Assembly: GCA_030149595.1 (NCBI GenBank)
Contig: JASFBI010000093.1
Location: 1 to 7,103 of the forward strand
Source of the DNA: Desulfobacterales bacterium
Lineage (GTDB): Bacteria > Desulfobacterota > Desulfobacteria > Desulfobacterales > DAOWNP01
Direction of reading: 5' to 3'
Length of the DNA: 7,103 nt
Of the stretch, positions 1 through 6,387 are shown one piece after another. The notes beneath the pieces are model-generated. The model searched no databases, had not been told where the DNA came from, and worked only from the letters and a program-made list of their open reading frames with translations. The translations under genes were made by a program, and so were the position numbers. Position 1 is the first letter of the stretch; each line of letters begins with the position of its first letter.

Positions 1-2997
1 CCACTGTTTGCCCGTCTTGCGGCACATGTACAATTAAAAATTTTTTCAACAGGCAAGAGGAAGGTTGTAGTTTCTACCAATATTGCGGAGACATCTATTA
101 CGATACCTGGCATAAGGTATGTGGTAGATACAGGACTTGCAAGAATTCCTGTATATTTTCCAGGGTCCCAAATCACTTCACTTGCAGTTGTGTTTATTTC
201 CAAAAGCAGTATGGATCAGAGAAAAGGACGGTGTGGAAGACTCGGTCACGGGGTATGTGTAAGACTGTTTCCTGAATCAGACTATAATACTCAGTTCTTG
301 TATACTCCTCCTGAGATATTAAGGGCTAATCTTGCGGAAGTTATCTTAAGGATGATTGCTTTAAAACTTGGAGATATCAGAAATTTTCCCTTTGTTGATA
401 TGCCGAAGGAGAGCAGTATAAAGGATGGGGTTAATATTCTTTATGAACTTGGAGCCATAGACAGCAATATTTACAGGAAAAATAAAAAGGAAGGTGTTTC
501 TCTCACAAAAAGAGGACATCTTATGGCAAAAATGCCGGTAGATCCAAGATTGTCCAGAATGCTTATGGAAGCAGATCAGCTTGGGTGTGTTAAAGAAACA
601 GCTGTAATAGCAGCAGTATTGAGCATTAAGGACCCAAGGCAGAGGCCCCTTTTACATGTTGATCATGCTGATTTAGCTCATAAACAGTTCCTGGATCCGG
701 ATTCTGATTTTATTACCTTTTTAAATATATGGAATTGTTACTATATAGAAAAAGATGCACCAAAAAGCAATGGTGATAAAAAGAGATTCTGCCGGAAAAA
801 TTTTCTTTCCTATAAAGGTATGGGAGAGTGGAAGGATGTTTTTGACCAGATAATCACCATAGTAAAAGAGAGTGGTTTTGATATCTCAAAGAGAGTGAAT
901 CAGTTTCCTGTAAAAAAAGGTTATAAATTTGGTTCTCTTTATATAGCAATACATAGATCCATATTAACCGGCTATCTTTCAAATATTGGTCAAAAAAAAG
1001 AGAAAGAGATATATAATGCTGCAAAGGGTCGAAAGGCAATGGTATTTCCAGGGTCATCTGTTTTTAAGAGATCTGGTCAGTGGATTGTGTCGGCTGAGAT
1101 GGTTATGACATCAAAGCTTTTTGCAAAAACAGTAGCAAATATAGATAGTACATGGATTGAAGATGCAGGAGGTTTTTTGTGTAAAAGATCATATATTGAT
1201 CCTCACTGGGAAAAAAACAGAGAGGACGTTGTGGCTTATGAGCAGGTAAGTCTGTTTGGTCTTATAATTATTTCAAAAAGACCGGTCTCCTATGGAAGAA
1301 TTAACAGGAAAGATGCAGCAGATATATTTTTAAGAAGTGCTATTGTTAATAGTGATGTGAAAGAACCACTTGCTTTTATGGTGCAAAATCAAAAGCTTAT
1401 AGATGGTGTAGTATCTGTGGAGGATAAAATAAGGTGTCGTGATATTCTTGTAAGTGAAGATGAACTTTTAAGTTTTTATAAACAGCGTCTGGAAAATATT
1501 TATGATTTAAGAACATTAAAAAAAATTATCAGGCAAAAAGGCGATGATTTTTTGAAAATGGAGGAAAATGATATCACAAATTATTATCCAAAAGAGGAAA
1601 CTCTTAATCTTTTTCCAGATAAAATAAAAATTGGAGAAACAGTTTTAAATTGTGATTATAAATTTAATATTTTAGATGCAGCTGATGGAGTAACAGTTAA
1701 AATACCAGATCATTTAATATCTCCAGATTGTATAAAATCAACCGAATGGCTGATTCCAGGCTTTTATAAAGAGAAAATTTTTGCTATTTTAAAAGGTTTT
1801 CCTAAAGAGTACCGAAAAAAACTTGTTCCAATATCAAAAAAAGTTGATGAAATATTAAAAAAAATGCCGAGACAGGAACATCTTTCTTTAAATCATGCTG
1901 TGGGACAGTTTATCCAAAAAGAGTATGGAATTGATATTCCTGGTTCTGTTTTGACGAAGGTTGAGCTTTCCAATCATTTGAAAATGAGGTTTTCTGTTAC
2001 AGATTATGTGGGAAAAGAGATTAAAGTAAGTAGAAATATAAATGATTTAAATGTTTTTATAAAAGAAGATGGTAAAGAGGCAGAATTTAAAAAAATAAGA
2101 AAAAAATGGGAGTTAGACAATCTTGTTGAATGGAATTTTGTTGATCTTCCTGAATCTGTTCAGGTAAAAACAACTAAAAAGAAGAGCTGGTATCTTTATC
2201 CTGGACTTGAAAAAAATAAAGGGAATGTAAATCTCCGTTTGTTTAAAAACAGGGCATATGCCATGAATGCTCACAAGGATGGGATCTTAACTCTTTTATC
2301 TGTTTATTTGAAAAAAGATTTAAAAAATTTAAAAAAAGAGTTAAAGCTTTCAGGGGATATGGAAAAATATTCCAAGTATTTTGGAGGCAAAAAAAATATT
2401 GAAACCATGCTTTTTAACTGTGTTAAAAAAGATCTGTTTTATAGAGATCTAAGGTCATCAAAGGCGTTTTATAATACTGCAAAAGAAGTGAACTCCTTGA
2501 TACAAAAAAAAGGGCAGGCTCTTCTATCAAAAGTGAGTTGTGTAATTTTTGCTTATCATGAAACAAGATGTTCCATTTATCAAGTAGAGCAATCTGTTAA
2601 AACAAAAAAAATCTACTATGATATTATAAAAGGTATTAGAAATGATTTAGAGAGATTAATACCTGAAAATTTTATTACACTTTACAGTTTTGAGCGGTTA
2701 AAACACCTTCCAAGGTATATACAAGCCATTAAAACACGTATATTAAGATTAGAAAATGATTTTGAAAAAGATCAGGCAAAAGCCTGCAAGGTTAAAGTAT
2801 TTCAGGAAGGTTTAAATACTTTAATTAAAGAGTTATCAGATACTACATCAAAAGAGAAAAGAGATGGGCTGGAAGATTTTTTCTGGTTTATTGAAGAGTT
2901 TAAAGTTTCGCTGTTTGCCCAGGAGTTAAAAACACCATTTCCTGTTTCTGAAAAACGTCTTAAAACAGTTTTTTCTAAAATCAGATTGATGGTTTAA
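1..2997 (+). CDS. hrpA: ATP-dependent RNA helicase HrpA, 3' part (5' end outside window)
   Basis: DEAH-box RNA helicase of the HrpA family, cytoplasmic, linked in E. coli to mRNA processing and rescue of stalled ribosomes. The frame is open from base 1, so the gene begins before the window; 998 residues are visible against about 1300 in E. coli, and the Walker A and DEAH motifs are missing only because of the window edge. Seen in order: motif V STNIAETS (visible residues 25-32), motif VI QRKGRCGR (73-80), a winged-helix/HA2 region with MPVDPRLSRML (about 178-188), LSYKGMGEWKDVF (about 269-281), the OB-fold region (about 310-450, with FPGS, KRSY and PHWE), then the long HrpA-specific DUF3418-type C-terminus (about 450-995), with DADGVTV-like AADGVTV, WLIPG, a YPGL motif and a closing FAQELKTPFPVSEKR block. 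The 3' half is very AAA-lysine rich but uninterrupted. It ends with TAA and faces larE. The family call is firm; the gene's start is not visible. Confidence 0.96.
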   Translation, partial: PLFARLAAHVQLKIFSTGKRKVVVSTNIAETSITIPGIRYVVDTGLARIPVYFPGSQITSLAVVFISKSSMDQRKGRCGRLGHGVCVRLFPESDYNTQFLYTPPEILRANLAEVILRMIALKLGDIRNFPFVDMPKESSIKDGVNILYELGAIDSNIYRKNKKEGVSLTKRGHLMAKMPVDPRLSRMLMEADQLGCVKETAVIAAVLSIKDPRQRPLLHVDHADLAHKQFLDPDSDFITFLNIWNCYYIEKDAPKSNGDKKRFCRKNFLSYKGMGEWKDVFDQIITIVKESGFDISKRVNQFPVKKGYKFGSLYIAIHRSILTGYLSNIGQKKEKEIYNAAKGRKAMVFPGSSVFKRSGQWIVSAEMVMTSKLFAKTVANIDSTWIEDAGGFLCKRSYIDPHWEKNREDVVAYEQVSLFGLIIISKRPVSYGRINRKDAADIFLRSAIVNSDVKEPLAFMVQNQKLIDGVVSVEDKIRCRDILVSEDELLSFYKQRLENIYDLRTLKKIIRQKGDDFLKMEENDITNYYPKEETLNLFPDKIKIGETVLNCDYKFNILDAADGVTVKIPDHLISPDCIKSTEWLIPGFYKEKIFAILKGFPKEYRKKLVPISKKVDEILKKMPRQEHLSLNHAVGQFIQKEYGIDIPGSVLTKVELSNHLKMRFSVTDYVGKEIKVSRNINDLNVFIKEDGKEAEFKKIRKKWELDNLVEWNFVDLPESVQVKTTKKKSWYLYPGLEKNKGNVNLRLFKNRAYAMNAHKDGILTLLSVYLKKDLKNLKKELKLSGDMEKYSKYFGGKKNIETMLFNCVKKDLFYRDLRSSKAFYNTAKEVNSLIQKKGQALLSKVSCVIFAYHETRCSIYQVEQSVKTKKIYYDIIKGIRNDLERLIPENFITLYSFERLKHLPRYIQAIKTRILRLENDFEKDQAKACKVKVFQEGLNTLIKELSDTTSKEKRDGLEDFFWFIEEFKVSLFAQELKTPFPVSEKRLKTVFSKIRLMV

Positions 2998-3009
2998 CAG
3001 CCTGTTAAA

Positions 3010-3050
3010 GTTTGTATTCTACACCAAAATGCATCTTGCAGGATACAAGC
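3010..3050. other. Stem-loop between convergent hrpA and larE genes, possible weak terminator
   Basis: The arms 3010-3019 and 3041-3050 can pair over ten positions, two of them G-T pairs, and the loop holds a second small hairpin (TGCA at 3030-3033 with TGCA at 3037-3040). It lies 12 bases after the hrpA stop codon in the gap between two converging genes, where a terminator is expected. No long T tract follows on either strand, so it is not a classic intrinsic terminator. On the minus strand a T6 run (3079-3084) after a four-base-pair hairpin could help end larE transcription, but that stem is too short to call. Confidence 0.3.
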
Positions 3051-3121
3051 AGACAAGGTTGTTTTGAATTGTTTTGGAAAAAAAGGGTTTGACATTGTAA
3101 ACTGAAACTAAACTTTAGAGG

Positions 3122-3457
3122 TTATGACTCTTTATACCCTTCAATATCTTTTGCAAAAATATCATTTTTGCAAATATAGCATCTGTTTTTATTGTTTGCT
3201 GTAAATTTTTTATTATCCAAAATTTTTGTTTTAAACAATATATGTTTTACACCAAGCTTTTTAGCAAAAGTTTCAGCAATTTTTATTTCGGATCTATCCA
3301 TGAGTTTTGATACATGGGTTACTGCAACTACATAACTATTTAACTCTTGTTTAGCAAAAGCAAGAAGGAATGAACTGTCCACTCCTCCTGAAAAAGCTAT
3401 TGCAAGTCTTTTGTGCTGGCATAAAATAGTTTTTAATTTTTTTTTCTTATTGTTCAT
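3122..3457 (-). pseudogene. larE: Internally deleted LarE-type ATP-dependent sacrificial sulfur transferase
   Basis: LarE adenylates the nickel-pincer nucleotide precursor and donates sulfur from one of its own cysteines, making the cofactor of lactate racemase and related enzymes. The ORF has 111 residues; the family usually has about 270. Seen: the PP-loop SGGVDSS (residues 23-29), AETFAKKLGVKH (61-72), and the LarE signature RCYICK (92-97). The half carrying the sacrificial cysteine and the rest of the substrate site is absent. The last residues, DIEGYKES (104-111), resemble the DLEGYRSGS-like C-terminus of complete LarE proteins, which suggests an in-frame internal deletion of roughly 150 residues near base 3150. 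The start ATG has only a weak GGA ahead of it; a better AAGGAAG (3477-3483) serves an out-of-frame ATG, so coupling is possible. Last gene of the hydrolase-lipoprotein unit, 27 bases after the lipoprotein. No larB or larC is visible. A short functional PP-loop protein cannot be excluded. Confidence 0.75.
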
Positions 3458-3484
3458 ATTTCCAGTTTTTCATCATCTTCCTTA

Positions 3485-4216
3485 TTATAAAGAAAATGTT
3501 AATACATAAGCTTTTTGTGTAGTTTCTGAAATTAGATGGAGTCTTAATTTTTTAGCAGACTCAGCTTCTCCAGGAAAAAACAGGAAACCATGCGCAATAA
3601 TGTTAGGAGTTATTTTTCTGTTTCCAAAGGATCTCTCTTTAAAATCATCCATTATTTTTCTATTGGGGTCATTTGTTTCATAAGCATTTGCACCGCCCAT
3701 AACAGCTCCTGCTGCTGCTCCAAGAGCAGCACCTTTTCCTGCTGCTGCTGCCACATTGTCTCCTGTAACAATGCCAATGGCAGCTCCTATTATAGATCCT
3801 GCAGCAGCTCCCCAGAAACCGTGATAGACTCCTTCTTCTATTATTTTACCGGAAGTTGCATATTTAGTAGCTCTGTCATGGGCAATTCTGCCATCTAAAA
3901 CAGGCCAGAGATTACCATCGTTATCTTCTAAAAAAGATTGTCCAGCAACTATTTTAAAAATATGCCTGCTTTGATTATCAAATACAACCTGAACAGGAAG
4001 CATTCCTGCTTTTCTCACATTAAAACCAAAAGCCTTGGAAGATTCTTCTTCACCGACAAATGCCTTTGCTGCAATTTTTGCTCCGTCAATATTTACATTA
4101 TTAGTATATGAATCAGGCATTTTAAAAGACATGGGCTTAATTTTATATTTTGTTTCACACCCGTAAAAAAGTATAAAAATGAAAACAGTAATTATTAAAA
4201 ATTTTATTTTCCCCAT
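3485..4216 (-). CDS. Glycine-zipper outer-membrane-type lipoprotein, function unknown
   Basis: Not recognised as a named protein. The preferred start is ATG at 4216, preceded by GAGG at 4221-4224, rather than the in-frame TTG at 4228 that overlaps the upstream stop; this gives 243 residues. The N-terminus is a lysine-containing, strongly hydrophobic signal segment ending FYGC, with the likely lipidated cysteine at residue 20. The lipobox is slightly atypical (Phe-Tyr-Gly before Cys). Residues about 133-178 form a glycine zipper (GAAAGSIIGAAIG, then GKGAALGAAAGAVMGG), a pattern seen in envelope lipoproteins that pack against or insert into membranes. It is flanked by beta-rich stretches: PVQVVFDNQSRHIFKI before it, and GFLFFPGE...LRLHLISE...YVLTFSL after it. 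It lies 8 bases after the alpha/beta hydrolase gene, so the two are probably co-transcribed. The envelope location is a sound inference; no enzymatic role is evident. Confidence 0.85.
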   Translation of the reverse strand: MGKIKFLIITVFIFILFYGCETKYKIKPMSFKMPDSYTNNVNIDGAKIAAKAFVGEEESSKAFGFNVRKAGMLPVQVVFDNQSRHIFKIVAGQSFLEDNDGNLWPVLDGRIAHDRATKYATSGKIIEEGVYHGFWGAAAGSIIGAAIGIVTGDNVAAAAGKGAALGAAAGAVMGGANAYETNDPNRKIMDDFKERSFGNRKITPNIIAHGFLFFPGEAESAKKLRLHLISETTQKAYVLTFSL

Positions 4217-4224
4217 TTTTCCTC

Positions 4225-5025
4225 TCAAACTGCTTTATCTGTAAAATCTTTTATTGCACAAAGATATCTGTCCATATCTTTAAAAAAAATATCTCCATGA
4301 CCTGCTTCTTTTATTTTTACAAGTTTTTTATTTAAAGAGCCTGCCAAATCAAAGAGTTTTTGTCCATCACTAAAAGGTATCAGACGATCTTCTTCTGCAT
4401 GAATAATTAATACCGGTTTTTTTATTTTTTTTATCTTACCATAATTTTCTCTTTTTTCATCCTCTTTATAATTTAAAAAAGAGATGTCTGCTCCAAGAAA
4501 TTTTAAAAGAGGCAGCATTGATGCAAATCCACTCTCTACTATTAAACCAGATATTATATGTTCATGGGAACAGGCAACCTCTATGGCTGATGCACTGCCA
4601 AGAGACCTTCCCATAACAAAAAGTTTTCCACTATAATTTTGTTTTTTCAACCAGTCTGTTACATAGTTAAATATAGTATGACAATCTTTCATCATATAAC
4701 ATACAGTAGGTTTCCCATCTGATCTTCCGTATCCCCTGAAATCCACAGATAAAAAATTTATACCACATGCGTTATACTCATGTGCAATATCATCATAATC
4801 TTCAGATATTTCCCCATTCCCATGGAAAAATAGAATGCTGGGAGAAGAAGAGCCTGCCATATAGAATCTGCCGCTTATATTAATATCCTTTTCCACAGGA
4901 ATTAAAATATCTTTTGCTGTTAAAGAGTTTTTCAGTATTCCTGTATCTTTTCTTGGATGAAAAATATAGGAAAGTATTTCAGGAGTATCTAAGTATGAAT
5001 ACTCTTCAGGTGGTAAATCAGCCAT
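4225..5025 (-). CDS. Alpha/beta hydrolase, BEM46/ABHD13-like serine hydrolase
   Basis: A 266-residue cytoplasmic alpha/beta-fold hydrolase with no signal peptide or membrane segment. Visible motifs: oxyanion-hole HGNGE (68-72), FRGYGRSDGKP (96-106), nucleophile elbow GRSLGS with Ser141, acid HAEEDRLIP with Asp213, and AGHGD with His243, so the Ser-Asp-His triad is complete. The FRGYGRSxGxP block and overall length place it near the BEM46/ABHD13 and serine aminopeptidase S33 group, which acts on esters, thioesters or amides; the substrate is unknown. ATG at 5025 is preceded by AAAGAGG (5031-5037) at good spacing, and an extended -10 promoter lies about 35 bases upstream. Its TGA nearly abuts the lipoprotein gene, so it is probably the first gene of a unit with that gene and the larE remnant. 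Broad fold call very sure, substrate not. Confidence 0.92.
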   Translation of the reverse strand: MADLPPEEYSYLDTPEILSYIFHPRKDTGILKNSLTAKDILIPVEKDINISGRFYMAGSSSPSILFFHGNGEISEDYDDIAHEYNACGINFLSVDFRGYGRSDGKPTVCYMMKDCHTIFNYVTDWLKKQNYSGKLFVMGRSLGSASAIEVACSHEHIISGLIVESGFASMLPLLKFLGADISFLNYKEDEKRENYGKIKKIKKPVLIIHAEEDRLIPFSDGQKLFDLAGSLNKKLVKIKEAGHGDIFFKDMDRYLCAIKDFTDKAV

Positions 5026-5030
5026 ATAAA

Positions 5031-5037
5031 CCTCTTT
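5031..5037 (-). promoter_or_regulatory. Ribosome binding site of the alpha/beta hydrolase gene
   Basis: AAAGAGG on the minus strand, 5 bases before the ATG at 5025. It supports this ATG as the true start, and no other in-frame start with a comparable site is seen. Confidence 0.7.
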
Positions 5038-5059
5038 AAAAATATATATTTGAGTTTAG

Positions 5060-5068
5060 ATTATATCA
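5060..5068 (-). promoter_or_regulatory. Extended -10 promoter (TGATATAAT) for the hydrolase-lipoprotein-larE unit
   Basis: On the minus strand the sequence reads TGATATAAT, a perfect TATAAT with the TGn extension. No good -35 hexamer is found 16-18 bases upstream, which is acceptable for an extended -10 sigma-70 promoter. The predicted start of transcription near 5053 would leave a leader of about 27 bases before the ATG at 5025. In AT-rich DNA a TATAAT can occur by chance; the TGn element and the placement are what favour it. Confidence 0.55.
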
Positions 5069-5091
5069 TAGCCTTATAAGTAGGGTGTGTC

Positions 5092-5103
5092 CAAAATATT
5101 TTG
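5092..5103. repeat. 12-base perfect palindrome in the gap upstream of the hydrolase gene
   Basis: CAAAATATTTTG is a perfect palindrome lying about 25 bases upstream of the predicted -10 element, roughly where an operator or activator site would sit. The rest of the 185-base gap (5026-5210) is AT-rich, with T and A tracts and a weak TTTAC/GTAAA hairpin at 5162-5179, and shows no clear terminator for the dehydrogenase genes. An all-AT core makes a chance palindrome quite possible. Confidence 0.25.
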
Positions 5104-5210
5104 AAAATGGTTTAATTCTCAGACTTTTTTTTCACTCTTATTTTTTAGAAAGGATACTCGTTTTACAAAAAAAAGTAAAGATGTCGAACAAAAAATGTCC
5201 GGCATAATTT

Positions 5211-6374
5211 TTATGAATATATCTCTTTAAAAGCAGGTGAATTGGATTTAAGTTCATCTGCAATTTTATTTTTATGAAAATTAGCATCACCCATATCAAA
5301 AATCAGTGATCTGGTACGTAAATGATACAGTCCTATATCCATCTCTTCTGTCCAGCCTATGGCTCCATGCAGAACTATGGAATGATAACAAAGATTATGA
5401 TAAATTTTATTTGCTGAAGCTTTTGCCATTGAGTTTAGTCTTTTTGATGAGCTGCCAATACTTATTTGCCAAGCTGCTTTGCGAACCAGGAATTTTAAAC
5501 CTTCTATTTTGCCCATAAAATCAACTAATCTATGCTGGATTGCCTGGAATGAAGCAATTGATCTTTTAAACTGTTTTCTCTCTTTTGTGTAGTTTACAAT
5601 AATGTCAAAAATTGCCTGGCAGCCCCCGGACATTTCAGCTGCTTTTAATACTGAAGCCTGCTGGAAAATATAGTCAACAATTTCCCAACCCTTATCTTTT
5701 GTGCCTAAAATATTTTTTTTGGGAACCTTAACGTCTTTAAAGATCACTTCGCAGCGGCAATCTTTTGCAGCGGTGGGCATGACCTCTATATTAATTCCTT
5801 TTGTTTTGGCATCAACCATAAACAGGGTTATACCATAATTATCCTCTTTTTCTTTTTCAGTTCTTGCTATAACCAGTATCTGTTTTGCTGAATTTGCAAA
5901 TGGAACAAAAAGCTTTGTCCCGTTTAAAATATAATCATCTCCTGATACATCTGCTGTAAGTTCAATTTCACTGCTACAATTATTTGCTTTTTTTTCTGTT
6001 TGGGCAAGTGTCCAGATATGACCTTTTTCAATTATTTTTGGAAGAATTGTTTTTTTCTGCTCATTTGTACCAAACTTTACAATTGGAATTCCACAAAGAG
6101 CAACTGTGGTAAAAAATGGGCAGGGCGTAATGTTTCTTCCAATCTCTTCCATAAAAATCAAAAGATCCAAAAAATCACCTTCAGTTCCACCGTATTCTTC
6201 AGGAAATATCAAGCCAAGGTATCCCAGTTTTACCAGTTTTTTCCACATTTTTGGATCAAAGCCTGCTTTATCCTCTTTTAGTTCTCTTACTTTATCTTTG
6301 GGACACTCTTTTATAACAAACTCTCTAATTGATTTTTGTATTAATTTTTGTTCTACACCTAAAGAAAAATCCAT
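5211..6374 (-). CDS. Acyl-CoA dehydrogenase, subunit without catalytic Glu (PimD/FadE27-like)
   Basis: A 387-residue acyl-CoA dehydrogenase fold, usual length, cytoplasmic, needing FAD and electron transfer flavoprotein. Seen: N-terminal helical domain with GYLGLIFPEEYGG (51-63) and FMEEIGR (74-80), WTLAQTE (121-127), NGTKLFV (151-157), beta-domain end FKDVKVPKKNILG (212-224), flavin-binding ERKQFKRSIASFQAIQH (265-281), and HGAIGWTEEMDI (336-347). The base position used by medium-chain dehydrogenases (YEGT) is MGD here, around Met361, and the isovaleryl-CoA-type position aligns with Ala240, so neither known catalytic Glu is present. Such subunits in PimD- and FadE27-like branches work with a second, Glu-bearing subunit, and just such a gene lies immediately upstream, 13 bases away. 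ATG at 6374 has an excellent Shine-Dalgarno. The pairing is inference by eye-alignment; a regulator or an inactive homologue is the alternative. Substrate unknown, possibly a dicarboxylic, branched or ring acyl-CoA. Confidence 0.9.
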   Translation of the reverse strand: MDFSLGVEQKLIQKSIREFVIKECPKDKVRELKEDKAGFDPKMWKKLVKLGYLGLIFPEEYGGTEGDFLDLLIFMEEIGRNITPCPFFTTVALCGIPIVKFGTNEQKKTILPKIIEKGHIWTLAQTEKKANNCSSEIELTADVSGDDYILNGTKLFVPFANSAKQILVIARTEKEKEDNYGITLFMVDAKTKGINIEVMPTAAKDCRCEVIFKDVKVPKKNILGTKDKGWEIVDYIFQQASVLKAAEMSGGCQAIFDIIVNYTKERKQFKRSIASFQAIQHRLVDFMGKIEGLKFLVRKAAWQISIGSSSKRLNSMAKASANKIYHNLCYHSIVLHGAIGWTEEMDIGLYHLRTRSLIFDMGDANFHKNKIADELKSNSPAFKEIYS

Positions 6375-6379
6375 TTAAT

Positions 6380-6387
6380 ACCTCCTT
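6380..6387 (-). promoter_or_regulatory. Near-consensus Shine-Dalgarno AAGGAGGT of the downstream dehydrogenase gene
   Basis: AAGGAGGT abuts the TAA stop of the upstream dehydrogenase gene and sits 5 bases before the ATG at 6374. It is the strongest ribosome site in the window. It fixes the start and suggests steady, possibly coupled, translation of the two subunits from one mRNA. Confidence 0.85.

Noticed and set aside
854..1057. Minus-strand ORF of 67 residues
   Set aside because: Antisense to conserved HrpA sequence, with no motif or ribosome site.
3089..3117. TTGACA at 3089-3094 as a plus-strand promoter
   Set aside because: The -35 is perfect, but no good -10 lies at 16-18 bases, and the only thing downstream is antisense to larE.
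2998..3121. Missing C-terminal half of LarE hidden by a frameshift
   Set aside because: Only 124 bases separate larE from hrpA, and the frame read by eye showed no LarE motif, so the missing part is deleted rather than out of frame.
3590..3898. Plus-strand ORF of 102 residues, rich in Cys and Ser
   Set aside because: It is the antisense shadow of the GCA-rich glycine-zipper gene; the Cys/Ser bias comes from reading TGC/AGC on the opposite strand, and no ribosome site or family motif is present.
5081..5205. Possible decayed insertion sequence or MITE bounded by GTGTGTCC and ATGTCCGG
   Set aside because: The two ends share only TGTCC in the same orientation; they are not inverted repeats, and no target duplication or transposase remnant was found.
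6000..6378. Two overlapping plus-strand ORFs of 90-93 residues
   Set aside because: Both lie antisense to the well-supported acyl-CoA dehydrogenase and show no recognisable domain.
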